From Parapedobacter sp964498395 (lineage in GTDB: Bacteria > Bacteroidota > Bacteroidia > Sphingobacteriales > Sphingobacteriaceae): 64,000 nucleotides of DNA. The notes below the pieces were generated by a model. It saw only the letters and a list, made by a program, of their open reading frames with translations, was not told where the DNA came from and did no database searches. The stretch is from NCBI GenBank assembly GCA_964498395.1, contig CAZCHE010000001.1:248001-312000 (forward strand), written 5' to 3'. This document shows, in pieces, positions 34,796 to 44,959 of this stretch; within the stretch, counting starts at the first letter, position 1, and every line of letters begins with the position of its first letter. Both the position numbers and the translations under genes were made by a program.

Positions 34796-36997
34796 ATGAT
34801 TGGTGTCACCATGTTTCAATCACGCTTTATGGTTAGAACGGTTACGTTATACTTTTCTGTTTTTTTGGCAACGATTGCCGCCGCTTCGGCAGATACCTAT
34901 CCCGAAGTGTTGTTTGAAAACAGTGTTTTGTCGGGTAGCTATATGCACAGCCAAGTCCACTACGACGGCTTAAGTTGGGTGGAAAATGTCAAAGGCAGGC
35001 TGCCGGTGTCGGATTCTGTTTTCTTTACACCCGGCAACGCCCTCTCGCTGAAATATACATCATCTTCCAAAGGCGACTGGCACGTCGGCATCAACTATGC
35101 CGATTCCTCCCGGTATTATCATCCGAAAAACGGGGATGTATTGGCGTTTAAATTGTTTGTCGTGTCAAACACGCATGCGGATATGCTTCCGAAGCTGGTG
35201 ATTACGCAGGAGGGTAATTCGGAAAGCACGCTGATCAATTTGGCTAGCTATATTTCCGATTTCCAGTCGAATATGTGGTTAAATGTAAAGATTCCCCTGG
35301 CAGATGTGGCTGGTTTGCATTTAACGGATGCGATCTGTGGAATACGCTTTGAGCAGGGGGGGGCAGACGATGGTACGCACTGGTTGTATGTCGATCAAGT
35401 CGAATTTTTGCCAGCTAGCCCCCCGAGTGCTAAATTGTCTTCGCCGGCGGTGCTAACCACAGCAAAGGCCTATGATCGGCATGTCGACTTGACCTGGCAA
35501 TTGCCGCTTACACCTAGTATCCGGTACATCAAGATTTACCGGTCTGAAGATAACCAACAATTTGAACCGGTTGCCATTCGACCTGTTTTTGTCCAAAAGG
35601 GCACTGATTTCGTTCCGTATTCCAATAAGACCTATTATTATAAAATCGCGTGGGTGGATTACGACTATTTGGAGTCGCCTTTCTCTGGCGTGCTGAAAGC
35701 GGAAACGAAAACTGCCGGAGACGAAGAATTGCTGGATTTCATCCAAGCAGCGCATGTCAATTATTTTATGGAAAGGGTCGAAGTGAATAGTGGCATGCAC
35801 GCCATCAGTTTTGGCATTGACGACGCCACGGTGTCCGTAAAGGAGACCGGTTTAAGCATTTTGGCCTATATCGTAGCCGCTAAACGTGGTTTTGTATCCC
35901 ATTCGGTAATCACCAATCGGTTGGTGCGGATACTGGGCTTCTTGGAGGGTGTTGAAAAATACAATGGGGCGTTTCCCGCACTGTTGGATGGCCGCACGGG
36001 AAACGGAATCTTTGCCATCGATTCTGTACCAGAGGGGGATGTCAAAGCAACTGCATTTTTAATGCAGGGGTTGTTAGCGGCGCAGCAATATATCGTCGGG
36101 GCTGGCGAAGGGGCAGATTCACTAACGGAGAAGATCAACGCGGTCTGGAATGGTATCGAATGGAACCGGTTTACCATCGGGGGGCAGGAGGGAATTTTGC
36201 TCGATAGGTGGTCGCCCGTTGTCGGTTTTAAGGATGCGCTCCCGTTGGGCGGGTTCGGCGACGATTTCATCGGGTATCTATTGGCGTTAGCTTCTCCCGA
36301 GCACGCGATACCTCCTGTGGCATACGAAGAAGGGTTAGGGGTGCCCCGAGAATTGGTGGATGATCCCGTGACCATGGAATTGGTGGAAAACCAATTGTTT
36401 TCGGTGAATATTCAGCACGAGGAGGATACGATTATACCGCAATACCAGGAATCGACGTACACCAATGATACCACATTATATGGCTTGGATATCCGTGTAG
36501 GAAGCATAGATGAATCCTTATTGGAGGCCTACCAGCCGTTTTTGGCGTTCGACCCGAGAAATAAGAAAGATAAATTTGCGGACTACTATGCCAATAACAT
36601 TAACCTGACTAAAGCCTATCAACGACGGGATAATGAGCGTGGCTGTGGCATTTCATTGGATTTATGGGGATGCAATGCATTGTCGGATACCTTGGAGCAT
36701 CCAGCTTTAGCCATTAACCCGGCCATTGCTTGTGCCAGCTATGGCTATATTCCGGAAGAGGCGGTCAGGTCAATCAGGACACTATATAATGACTATGGAA
36801 ACGTATTGTTTACCGAATACGGTTTTCGGAAATGGATGTCCTCGGATGCCGATGCCATTGCCGATGAATACGACAGCTTAAACCAAGCAGCAGCGGTGGT
36901 GATGATCGAAAATGGACGGAGCGGGCTGATATGGGAGCTGTTTTCCAATCATCCGGATATCAAAAAAGTCATCGAAAACCATTTCGTGGTCGAGTGA
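34796..36997 (+). CDS. GH144-like glucoamylase-fold hydrolase (beta-1,2-glucanase?)
   Basis: A 733-residue secreted protein with a signal peptide (TLYFSVFLATIAAASA). After about 180 residues of beta-rich carbohydrate-binding-like sequence and an FN3-like unit (VDLTWQLPLTPSIRYIKIYRS) comes the PF10091 glucoamylase fold: ISFGIDDATVSVKETGLSILAY, DVKATAFLMQGLLAAQQY, and ACASYGYIPEEAVRSIRTLY near the C-terminus. Related Bacteroidota enzymes (GH144) cut beta-1,2-glucan. It is unrelated in position to the mannan or fucose operons and sits beside an OmpA lipoprotein. Confidence 0.75.
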   Translation: MIGVTMFQSRFMVRTVTLYFSVFLATIAAASADTYPEVLFENSVLSGSYMHSQVHYDGLSWVENVKGRLPVSDSVFFTPGNALSLKYTSSSKGDWHVGINYADSSRYYHPKNGDVLAFKLFVVSNTHADMLPKLVITQEGNSESTLINLASYISDFQSNMWLNVKIPLADVAGLHLTDAICGIRFEQGGADDGTHWLYVDQVEFLPASPPSAKLSSPAVLTTAKAYDRHVDLTWQLPLTPSIRYIKIYRSEDNQQFEPVAIRPVFVQKGTDFVPYSNKTYYYKIAWVDYDYLESPFSGVLKAETKTAGDEELLDFIQAAHVNYFMERVEVNSGMHAISFGIDDATVSVKETGLSILAYIVAAKRGFVSHSVITNRLVRILGFLEGVEKYNGAFPALLDGRTGNGIFAIDSVPEGDVKATAFLMQGLLAAQQYIVGAGEGADSLTEKINAVWNGIEWNRFTIGGQEGILLDRWSPVVGFKDALPLGGFGDDFIGYLLALASPEHAIPPVAYEEGLGVPRELVDDPVTMELVENQLFSVNIQHEEDTIIPQYQESTYTNDTTLYGLDIRVGSIDESLLEAYQPFLAFDPRNKKDKFADYYANNINLTKAYQRRDNERGCGISLDLWGCNALSDTLEHPALAINPAIACASYGYIPEEAVRSIRTLYNDYGNVLFTEYGFRKWMSSDADAIADEYDSLNQAAAVVMIENGRSGLIWELFSNHPDIKKVIENHFVVE

Positions 36998-37073
36998 TTA
37001 TTTTTAACACCGAATTCACAATGTTTTCCTATTTTTACAAACAACAGCGACACCATATAATTTTACAATCCAA

Positions 37074-37595
37074 ATGAAACGATATACTTTCTTTTTGCTT
37101 TTGACGGCCTTTTCCACGGTATTCTTTTCTTGCAAAAACAAGAAAATGGCAGTCAATCCGGGGGCCCAAGTGACCATAGACGGTACTACGGATGGGTTGC
37201 AGCATGTGCAGCGTGATTTCGAAAGTGCGTCGGCCACGGATCGGGGTATTTTAGTAACCTTCGATTCAGATGTATTGTTTCCACTCAATTCTTCCTATCT
37301 CACTGACCAAGCAAAGAAGGAAATTGACAAATTGATAAACCTCTTGGAAGATTATCCCGATGCTTCGTTGATTGTAGATGGTCATACGGATGCTACAGGT
37401 ACGGAAGATTATAACCAATGGTTATCAGAGAAAAGGGCCGAATCGGTCAAAAAACACGCGGTGGAGAAAGGGTTTAGTGAAAACCGGATTACGGTAAATG
37501 GTTATGGGCAAAGTAAACCCGTAGCGCCCAACAATACCAAGGAGGGGCGACAAAAAAACCGTCGGGTTGAAGTAACCATCGTTACCGGTAAGTAG
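37074..37595 (+). CDS. OmpA-family lipoprotein
   Basis: A 173-residue lipoprotein (lipobox FFSC) whose last 110 residues are a single OmpA domain: VTFDSDVLFPLNSSYLTDQ, DGHTDATGTEDYNQWLSEKRAESVKKHAVEKG, and GYGQSKPVAPNNTKEGRQKNRRVE. It would bind peptidoglycan and anchor the outer membrane. A weak TATTTTTA may be its -7 box near 37032. It converges on murI with only 6 bases between stops. Confidence 0.93.
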   Translation: MKRYTFFLLLTAFSTVFFSCKNKKMAVNPGAQVTIDGTTDGLQHVQRDFESASATDRGILVTFDSDVLFPLNSSYLTDQAKKEIDKLINLLEDYPDASLIVDGHTDATGTEDYNQWLSEKRAESVKKHAVEKGFSENRITVNGYGQSKPVAPNNTKEGRQKNRRVEVTIVTGK

Positions 37596-37601
37596 CTGGC
37601 G

Positions 37602-38417
37602 CTAGACGCTAATTTCAAGTGCTTTGACGGCTTGGCCGTAAAATCTGGCCGCTTTTTCCTCAAATTCCCGGGCATTATCTGTGGTGAAAAAACGGATGGT
37701 GCTTTTTTTATCGCATAACGCTTCCACTTCGGGATGTCGATGTAGGTAATTTGCTAAACTAGTGGCCACTAATTCGCCTTGTGAAAGCAACTGGATATGG
37801 GCGGGAACGAACCGCTCGATCAACGGCCTAAGCAACGGGTAATGTGTGCAGGCTAACACGATGGTATCAATATCGGGCGACTGTTCCAATAGCGACTTCA
37901 CGTCCCGTTCCACGAAATAAGCCGCACCGGCCGAATCCAATTCATTGTTTTCAACCAAGGGTACCCACAGTGGGCAAGCCTGTTGGTAAACGGTCACGTC
38001 AGGGTAGAACTTGCTGACTTCGATGGGATAGGATTCCGACTTGACCGTACCGGATGTAGCCAGTATGCCCACATGCTTGGAGGTCGTGTAATGACCGATG
38101 ATTTCGGTAGTGGGCCGGATAACACCCAGTACCTTGCGTAGATCGGGATAGTTCGGCAGATCACGCTGTTGGATGGTACGGAGTGCCTTTGCCGAGGCTG
38201 TGTTGCACGCCAAGACAACCAAATGGCACCCCATCTCGAATAATTGCTCGACACATTCCTTGGTATAGGCGTATACCGTGTCAAACGAGCGTGTTCCATA
38301 CGGCACCCTTGCATTGTCTCCCAAATACAGGTAATCGTATTGGGGCAATCGTTTGACGATTTCTCGAAAGACGGTCAATCCGCCATAGCCTGAATCGAAT
38401 ATGCCTATTGGGCCCAT
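37602..38417 (-). CDS. murI: Glutamate racemase
   Basis: A 271-residue racemase that makes D-glutamate for peptidoglycan. Both catalytic Cys are present: Cys71 in VLACNTASA and Cys190 in VLACTHYPLL, along with FDSGYGGLT at the start. Followed by GH125 on the same strand upstream, separated by 21 bases. Confidence 0.97.
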   Translation of the reverse strand: MGPIGIFDSGYGGLTVFREIVKRLPQYDYLYLGDNARVPYGTRSFDTVYAYTKECVEQLFEMGCHLVVLACNTASAKALRTIQQRDLPNYPDLRKVLGVIRPTTEIIGHYTTSKHVGILATSGTVKSESYPIEVSKFYPDVTVYQQACPLWVPLVENNELDSAGAAYFVERDVKSLLEQSPDIDTIVLACTHYPLLRPLIERFVPAHIQLLSQGELVATSLANYLHRHPEVEALCDKKSTIRFFTTDNAREFEEKAARFYGQAVKALEISV

Positions 38418-38438
38418 GCCTTTCGCCTCATATCTGTT

Positions 38439-39857
38439 TTATTTCAGCAAATATGGCTTTTCTTTATAGGTTTTCCATAAAAACTCGCCAAATAATGTGT
38501 TGGCCCAAGCAAACCATTTGCGGGTGAACTTTTTAGGGTCATCTTTATGGAAAGATTCATGCATGAAACCCGTGTCGCCATGGGTACTTCTCAACGCTTC
38601 GATGCAGGCTTTGATCTCCTGGTCATTGATGGAGGTTAGCCCGCGCATGGTAATGGCCATGGGCCAAATCATATCACGGCCGATATGGGGCCCACCAATG
38701 CCTTCGGCAGCCGTTCCCTTGAAGAAAAACGGATTGTTTTCCGATAGGACATACGCCCGTGTACGCTGGTATATCGGATCATTCACATCCACGGCACCCA
38801 AGTAGGGGAGCGATAGCAAACTCGGGATATTGGCATCATCCATCATCATGTAACTGCCGAAGCCATCGACTTCGTAGGCATATATGCGGCCATGCATCGG
38901 ATGGTCTACAATCCCGTATTCTTTCACGGCAGTTTCCACCTCGTTGGCCAGGTCGAGCATTTCGGTAGCCAGTGCCTGCTCACCGGCGATGTTGGCCAGC
39001 ATCTCGGCAGACTGGCGAAGGCTGATCACCGCAAACAAGTTAGACGGGATCAAGAATGAGAAAATGGTGGCGTCGTCACTCGGCCTGAAGCTCGAACAAA
39101 TCAAGCCCACCGGATTTACCGGGTAACCGTATCCGTCTACCTGGAGGGTATCCGTACCGCGTGCTGTCGTGCGCTCGAATCGGTATGGGCCAAGGTTTTC
39201 TTTCCGTTGCTGCTCTTTAAACGTCTTGAGGATACGCCGTTGTGCCGTCACCCATGCTGCGTCAAACGGTGTGGTGTCATCCGTGGTTTTCCAGTAGTGG
39301 TAGGCGAGTCGTATCGGATAGCACAACGAGTCAATCTCCCATTTGCGTTCGTGGATGCCGGGCCGCATGTCCGTGTGGTCACTGCCCCATTCACCGACCT
39401 TGGTGGGATCGTTATAAAAAGCATTGGCATAGGGGTCTATATTGATGCATTGGCTTTGTTTGTTGACTAGCCCCGCAATAAGGTGCTGTAAGTTTTCGTC
39501 ATCTTTCATGAACGGGAGGTACGGCCATACCTGTGCGCAGCTGTCGCGGAGCCACATGGCATCGATATCGCCAGTGATGACATAGGTGTAAGATTTGCCA
39601 TCCTGATTTTCGGGATAAACGGTGGTGTCCAATGTATTGGGAAAGCAATTGTTGAAGAGCCACCCCAGTTCCTTATTGCTTGCATGGTTGCCGAATTCGG
39701 CAATCGCCCGTTCAATGGTCTCGCTAGAGAAATGCCGCTGGTCTTTTGGGAACCTAACGTCGGGGAAATTTTGGGAAGCGTTGGCTAACGGCAGTTTACT
39801 CGCCCAAATTCCAGCACCGAGCAAAGCCGTGTTTTGGATAAATGTTCTTCTTTTCAT
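38439..39857 (-). CDS. GH125 exo-alpha-1,6-mannosidase
   Basis: A 472-residue member of the metal-independent GH125 (DUF1237) family. The MKRRTFIQ leader resembles a Tat or Sec signal, so export is likely. Family hallmarks: ITGDIDAMWLRDSCAQVWPYLPF, DGYGYPVNPVGLICSSFRPSDDA, PSLLSLPYLGAVD and the GFMHESFHKDDPKKFTRKWFAWANTLFGEF end, which include the acid Asp and base Glu. GH125 takes alpha-1,6-mannose off N-glycans and yeast mannan, complementing GH92 about 20 kb away. The ATG at 39857 is chosen over 39881 because it starts the signal. Confidence 0.95.
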   Translation of the reverse strand: MKRRTFIQNTALLGAGIWASKLPLANASQNFPDVRFPKDQRHFSSETIERAIAEFGNHASNKELGWLFNNCFPNTLDTTVYPENQDGKSYTYVITGDIDAMWLRDSCAQVWPYLPFMKDDENLQHLIAGLVNKQSQCINIDPYANAFYNDPTKVGEWGSDHTDMRPGIHERKWEIDSLCYPIRLAYHYWKTTDDTTPFDAAWVTAQRRILKTFKEQQRKENLGPYRFERTTARGTDTLQVDGYGYPVNPVGLICSSFRPSDDATIFSFLIPSNLFAVISLRQSAEMLANIAGEQALATEMLDLANEVETAVKEYGIVDHPMHGRIYAYEVDGFGSYMMMDDANIPSLLSLPYLGAVDVNDPIYQRTRAYVLSENNPFFFKGTAAEGIGGPHIGRDMIWPMAITMRGLTSINDQEIKACIEALRSTHGDTGFMHESFHKDDPKKFTRKWFAWANTLFGEFLWKTYKEKPYLLK

Positions 39858-40052
39858 ATCAGTATCATTACGCGTTGTCAATTTAATAGGCAGGATATGT
39901 ACAGCATCCTTTCAAGGCGCAATATGCAAAAAAAAAGCATAGGCCTAGTCATGCATATTCGTTTTAGCAGACACTTTTTGCAATGGCCGTGGGCAAAGTT
40001 GTTAAATTTTGTTTCCTGCTACATTAATGGCTTAATTCTTGGTAAGCAATGT

Positions 40053-40060
40053 TATCTTTG
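40053..40060 (+). promoter_or_regulatory. -7 box of the RemB/Wzi-like gene
   Basis: TATCTTTG lies 8 bases before the first ATG (40069), so translation from it would be nearly leaderless; a second ATG is at 40081. The 211-base gap to GH125 holds nothing else clear. Confidence 0.5.
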
Positions 40061-40068
40061 TTGGCTGA

Positions 40069-41742
40069 ATGATCTTCGTTATGGTGAGACTTTTACACAA
40101 TCGTTTCTTTTATATGACGTCGGCCATGGTTATCTTAGGATGCTGTGTGCAATGGGCTAGGGCCCAATCGACCTATCAACCTTATTCTTATCATTTTTAC
40201 CAGAAGCTGAACAATACCCTATACCACGCAGATACACGTATGCATACCGCGTTGAAACCGATGGTCATTGACAGCGCGCTACGGTTTCGGTATGATTCCT
40301 TAATGCAACTAGGGGTTACCGAACGGCAGTCATGGTGGGGCCGTAAACTCTATAACGAGCACTTGATTGACATCAAAAAGGACGATCATACCTTCTATGC
40401 CGATTTTTTGCCCGATTTCCAGATTGGTCGTGATTTCGCGGGCGGAGGCAAAACCACTTGGCTCAATACGAGGGGGGCGCAGGCAGGTTTAACCGTTGGC
40501 GATAAATTCTTTTTGTATGTCAATTTTTTCGAGAACCAAGCCGTATTCCCCACATACCTCCGCGACTATATCTTTGAAAATGCCATCACCCCGGGCCAAG
40601 GCCATGGAAAGACCTCCTATGAGAATCCAAATAAAAGTGACTGGATGTATTCTTCGGCGGTGGCTTCCTACACGGTCAATCAATACCTGAACGTAACGCT
40701 GGCTTATGATAAGAATTTCATTGGCGATGGCTATCGGTCGGTACTGCTTTCGGATGTCTCATCGAATTATACGGCACTGAAACTGACCGGAACCATCGGT
40801 AACGTGCAGTACTTGAGTATGTGGACCTACATGCTGGATCCCATGCACCCACGTTCGAATACCTATGACCCGATTACGGGCTTACCCACACGGGGCGGCG
40901 ACAATTGGAAGTGGGGGGCATTCCAATACTTGGATTGGAATGTCGATAACCGGTTGTCGGTCGGCCTCTTCCAATCCGTGGTTTGGGGAGCCCGAAATGC
41001 GGCGGGCCGCCGAGGATTTGATTTTAACTATTTCAATCCGATTATTTTCCTGCGTCCTGTAGAGGTAACGAATACTTCCTCCCCGGATAAGATGCATTTG
41101 GGGTTAAACGCCAAGTACAAGGTACTGAAAAATGCTTCCGTTTACGGCCAATTCCTGCTAGGCGAATTCGTAGCCAAAAACTTTTTCTCTACCAATGGGC
41201 ACGTGACGAACAAATGGGCAGCCCAGCTCGGATTCCGGGGGTTCGATGCATTTGGCATCAAAGACTTGAATTTCTTGACCGAATACAACACCGCTCGCCC
41301 ATATACCTACACACATTTCGACCCGGTGAGCAATTATAGCAACTATGGCGAACCTTTAGCACACCCTTGGGGTGCTAATTTCAGGGAGTTGGTCGGGATA
41401 CTGAACTACTCATACAAGCGGTTTGACTTCTCGTTCCAAGGCACTTGGGGACAGTTTGGTACCGATCCTGATTCCACCTCGAATTTTGGTAAGGATATCT
41501 TCAAATCGTATCTGACCCCTTCAAATGAATATGGGAATACCATTGCGCAAGGTGTCGGCAACAATCTGCTGTATGCCGATGGACGGATATCCTACCTGTT
41601 TAACCCCAAGTACAACCTGCGGATTGAGGCCGGAGCGACGTATAGGAGACACGGCATCCCTGAATTGGGCAGGCATCACCAAACCGGGATGTTTACATTG
41701 GGATTGCGTGGTTCGTTCCGCAATTTTTATTATGATTTTTAG
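40069..41742 (+). CDS. Outer-membrane beta-barrel protein, RemB/Wzi-like
   Basis: A 557-residue secreted protein (signal ends near ARAQ) rich in alternating beta strands and aromatic residues and closing on an aromatic Phe. Segments such as LPDFQIGRDFAGGGKTTWLNTRGAQAG, KNFIGDGYRSVLLSDVSSNY and GRRGFDFNYFNPIIFLRPVE resemble the gliding-motility protein RemB and the capsule-assembly protein Wzi. A role in surface polysaccharide attachment is plausible, not proven. It sits 32 bases before aroQ. Confidence 0.72.
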   Translation: MIFVMVRLLHNRFFYMTSAMVILGCCVQWARAQSTYQPYSYHFYQKLNNTLYHADTRMHTALKPMVIDSALRFRYDSLMQLGVTERQSWWGRKLYNEHLIDIKKDDHTFYADFLPDFQIGRDFAGGGKTTWLNTRGAQAGLTVGDKFFLYVNFFENQAVFPTYLRDYIFENAITPGQGHGKTSYENPNKSDWMYSSAVASYTVNQYLNVTLAYDKNFIGDGYRSVLLSDVSSNYTALKLTGTIGNVQYLSMWTYMLDPMHPRSNTYDPITGLPTRGGDNWKWGAFQYLDWNVDNRLSVGLFQSVVWGARNAAGRRGFDFNYFNPIIFLRPVEVTNTSSPDKMHLGLNAKYKVLKNASVYGQFLLGEFVAKNFFSTNGHVTNKWAAQLGFRGFDAFGIKDLNFLTEYNTARPYTYTHFDPVSNYSNYGEPLAHPWGANFRELVGILNYSYKRFDFSFQGTWGQFGTDPDSTSNFGKDIFKSYLTPSNEYGNTIAQGVGNNLLYADGRISYLFNPKYNLRIEAGATYRRHGIPELGRHHQTGMFTLGLRGSFRNFYYDF

Positions 41743-41774
41743 AATTTCCGGTATTTTACGGATATTGCAAGGAT

Positions 41775-42197
41775 ATGAGCAAGATCATCATCATTAATGG
41801 GCCAAACCTCAACCTACTGGGGGTACGGGAGAAAAGTATTTATGGTAGTGAAGATTTCCAATCGTACTTCGAGCAGCTTTGTGCGCAATATCCACAAGTA
41901 GACCTATCGTATTTCCAAAGCAACCACGAGGGGGCTATCATTGACAAGATCCATGAGGTTGGTTTTGCTGTATCTGGCATTATCCTGAATGCTGGGGCAT
42001 ATACCCATACTTCGTTGGCCATCGCTGATGCTATTGCGGCCGTGACGACCCCTGTCATTGAAGTTCATATCTCCAACGTGTACGCCCGCGAATCCTATCG
42101 GCACCATTCTTACCTTTCCAAGAACTGCAAAGGGGTTATCTGTGGTTTCGGCCTAGATGGCTACCGATTGGCGATTGAAAGCTTTTTAAACCGGTGA
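41775..42197 (+). CDS. aroQ: Type II 3-dehydroquinate dehydratase
   Basis: A 140-residue enzyme of the shikimate pathway: IIINGPNLNLLGVRE at the start (with the catalytic Tyr two dozen residues on), FFQSNHEGAIIDKI, LNAGAYTHTSLAIADAI and EVHISNVYARE. It forms a dodecamer. Its TGA stop directly abuts the stop of the convergent lgt gene. Confidence 0.97.
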   Translation: MSKIIIINGPNLNLLGVREKSIYGSEDFQSYFEQLCAQYPQVDLSYFQSNHEGAIIDKIHEVGFAVSGIILNAGAYTHTSLAIADAIAAVTTPVIEVHISNVYARESYRHHSYLSKNCKGVICGFGLDGYRLAIESFLNR

Positions 42198-43034
42198 TTA
42201 TTTTCCATTTTTCACCTGCTTCTTAGCTGGCCGAAAGGCCAAGTATATCCCCATGGCGACAAACGGGAGGCTCAATAATTGTCCCATGTTATATTTCATG
42301 CCGTCCTCGAAGGCTTCCTGGTTTTCCTTGAAAAATTCCAATACAAAGCGAGCGCCGAATAAGGTGATCAGGAAGATACCGAAGATAAAACCGGCCTTCA
42401 GGGGGGATCGTTTATGGTAAATGTTCCACAGCAGGATAAAGATGAGCACGTATGCAATGGCTTCATAGAGTTGGGCCGGATGGCGTGGGATTTGGTCAAC
42501 GCGCTCAAAAACCACTGCCCAAGGCAAATCGGCTGGCAAGCCGATGATCTCCGAATTGAAGAAATTGCCGAGGCGTACAAACGCACCCGCTAACGCGATC
42601 ACGATCACCAATCGATCCGTGATCCATAGGAAATCCGTCTTGGTTTTTCGGCAGAAAAGGAAAATGCCCACGAGGATACCGATGGCCCCGCCATGGCTGG
42701 CTAGACCGTGGAATCCGGTCAGGGTAAACTTGCCGTTTACGTATGTATAGGGCAAAATCATCTCCAATGGATGGTCTTTGTAGTAGTCAAATTCGTAGAA
42801 TAAGCAATGCCCAAGGCGTGCACCTAGCAACGTGCCGATGAAAATATAGATACTCAATTGGTCTAATAACTCCTGCGGCTTATTCTCGCGTTTGAAAATA
42901 CGCAGCATCAGCACGTAACTGCTGATAAAGGCTAATAGGAAACAGAGGGTATAATACCGTACGCCGAAGCTACCGATGTTGAATATTTCGGGGTCGATAT
43001 TCCAGTTAATGGCATTCAATATGCTGCTGATCAT
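42198..43034 (-). CDS. lgt: Prolipoprotein diacylglyceryl transferase
   Basis: A 278-residue inner-membrane enzyme with about seven helices. The Lgt signature is HGGAIGILVGI (His near 113), the GNFFNSEIIGLP segment with an Arg before it, and RHPAQLYEAI. It attaches lipid to lipobox Cys, as needed for the many lipoproteins in this window. The final codons touch aroQ. Confidence 0.97.
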   Translation of the reverse strand: MISSILNAINWNIDPEIFNIGSFGVRYYTLCFLLAFISSYVLMLRIFKRENKPQELLDQLSIYIFIGTLLGARLGHCLFYEFDYYKDHPLEMILPYTYVNGKFTLTGFHGLASHGGAIGILVGIFLFCRKTKTDFLWITDRLVIVIALAGAFVRLGNFFNSEIIGLPADLPWAVVFERVDQIPRHPAQLYEAIAYVLIFILLWNIYHKRSPLKAGFIFGIFLITLFGARFVLEFFKENQEAFEDGMKYNMGQLLSLPFVAMGIYLAFRPAKKQVKNGK

Positions 43035-43149
43035 CGTTATGATACGTTTAGATGGGTAAATATAGCGTTATCGTCGGACATGCCGTAACATTTATTCACA
43101 ATCCTGTTTCGCGAAGGGTTCAATCAAGCCAACGCCTGAATGGCCGTGC

Positions 43150-44910
43150 TTAATTAAGCACATCAATTTCAGGGTTTTCTATTAACTTGAACCCATCCTT
43201 GACCAATTTCGTGAGTTCCGGCTGCGTGGCAGCTTTATGGGCGAGCCAATGCTCGATTTCTTCGGCCATTCCAAGTGCCTGGCCATGGTGTTTCAACAAT
43301 TCCAATAACTCCAGTGCGCATAACCAATCCCCCTCATGGTCATGTTTAATGGCCGACCAAATGGATGATAGTTTTTCAAAACCTTGGCCAGATTCCCGTA
43401 TCTTGCGGACAGCGGCATAATGTCCGTGGAGCCTTTTGGTGCGTTCATCGTATTCAACCTTTGGGGTATATGCTGCTGAAACCAACGCCACTTGCTCAAA
43501 CGCATCCTTGTCTGCCGCTCCGCAGAAGACCGAAACGATTTCGGTACCCACCGCCATGTCGTAAATGCCCCACTCAGGCTTGAAATAAAGGTGTCCGGTA
43601 GGGATGTGCGTCACGGAACAATGATCGAAAGAAATCAACACGACTTTTCCGTGTACCCTGGTGATGGCCGTGGCCACACCAGTTACTTCGATGCCCGAGT
43701 CGAAACGGATGGAAGTCTGTTCGCCAATCCGAATGCCGATGTGTTCAAGTTCCACTTCCGAGGCGTCTTCCAATGCTTTGTGCAGTCCGACGACCCGCCC
43801 TACGGGCGAGCCATAGCCATCCGCATGGTAAGATTTGTCATGGCCATCCAATTGCTTGCCGTTGACGGCAAGCGCCGTTGGCCCCTTGGTTTGCAGATAA
43901 TGCAGGCCATCGGCAGTTGTTTTGACGAATATACCGGATACCTGCAATCCCGAACTGTAGACGGCCGTGCATACATGTTGGCATTCGATGGCTTTATCGA
44001 TGCTCTGTTTACCGCCCACGCGGAAAGCCATGGTGTCGGCAAATTGCTCCAAGACGTCCAATAGGTGCTCAAAAGTCGGGGTCACGAACAATTGGGGCTG
44101 GGGTTTCGTGATGTCATACGGATAATTCACGGTATCGAGTGAGTAGGGGAGTTTGGGCACATCCGCTTGCATGCACGACGCGCTTTCGCCAATGGAGGAA
44201 AGTAATCCTGCGCCGTAGATCTTGGGATCGTCTAGGGTACCGATCAGGCCATACTCGACTGTCCACCAATGCAACCGGCTTAGCAGTGCCATTTCGGATG
44301 GTTCCCCCATATTCGTCTGGATCTGTTCCAGTCGGGCCTCCGCAGCCCTGATTTCTTCCGGTAACGCATCGTGGCTTTCTTTCAATATGGATAGTTTGCG
44401 GATAGCTTCATATTGTTCGAAATCCTTGTATGAAAACATGGCTTTGCTCCCGATTTCCCCAAAATAGCTCAGGTACTCGGCATAGTCTGGCTCTGCGATA
44501 ATAGGTGCATGCCCACTAGATTCATGAATAATATCAGGGGCAGGCGTATATTCAATGTGCTCCAACTGGCGGATATCCGCAGCGATGACCAATACGTGGT
44601 GCGCCTGAAATTCCATGAAGGCCACCGGAGGGATGAAGCCATCGACGGTGACTGCCCCCCAACCGATCTTTTTCAGGTTGTCATTCATGGTCTGCAAATC
44701 CGGAATGCGTTCGATGCTCAATCCCGCAGCCCGTAGCCCGGGAATATAAGGGTAATAAGCCACATCCTTTAGATAACTGTAGTTCTGCCGCATGACATAC
44801 CGCCACACCGCCTGATCGATCGGGGTATATCGTTCGTAATGTTGCGCTACGATGTATTGCTTCAAATGCAATGGAAGCCGTGCCAGAATAGGGTTATTGT
44901 ATGTATTCAT
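43150..44910 (-). CDS. phhA: Large aromatic amino acid hydroxylase
   Basis: A 586-residue protein. The N-terminal part is the biopterin-dependent catalytic domain: DIIHESSGHAPI near 130 (the two His iron ligands), GSKAMFSY, RLHWWTVEYGLIG near 240, and a Glu ligand in the RLHWWTVEYG region. The C-terminal ~260 residues are unfamiliar to me and have no ACT pattern. It would hydroxylate phenylalanine to tyrosine. The ATG at 44910 begins the conserved part; the frame opens at 44997, which lies over the long palindrome. The stop codon is within a 16-base palindrome (43146-43161). Confidence 0.85.
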   Translation of the reverse strand: MNTYNNPILARLPLHLKQYIVAQHYERYTPIDQAVWRYVMRQNYSYLKDVAYYPYIPGLRAAGLSIERIPDLQTMNDNLKKIGWGAVTVDGFIPPVAFMEFQAHHVLVIAADIRQLEHIEYTPAPDIIHESSGHAPIIAEPDYAEYLSYFGEIGSKAMFSYKDFEQYEAIRKLSILKESHDALPEEIRAAEARLEQIQTNMGEPSEMALLSRLHWWTVEYGLIGTLDDPKIYGAGLLSSIGESASCMQADVPKLPYSLDTVNYPYDITKPQPQLFVTPTFEHLLDVLEQFADTMAFRVGGKQSIDKAIECQHVCTAVYSSGLQVSGIFVKTTADGLHYLQTKGPTALAVNGKQLDGHDKSYHADGYGSPVGRVVGLHKALEDASEVELEHIGIRIGEQTSIRFDSGIEVTGVATAITRVHGKVVLISFDHCSVTHIPTGHLYFKPEWGIYDMAVGTEIVSVFCGAADKDAFEQVALVSAAYTPKVEYDERTKRLHGHYAAVRKIRESGQGFEKLSSIWSAIKHDHEGDWLCALELLELLKHHGQALGMAEEIEHWLAHKAATQPELTKLVKDGFKLIENPEIDVLN

Positions 44911-44959
44911 GGATACAATTGGTGTCGGTCGTAAAGTTACGGAATTTGGTTTAGTAGTG

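Noticed and set aside
39971..39983. Copy of the mannan motif before GH125
   Set aside because: Only about ten bases match and there is no -7 box at 21 bases.
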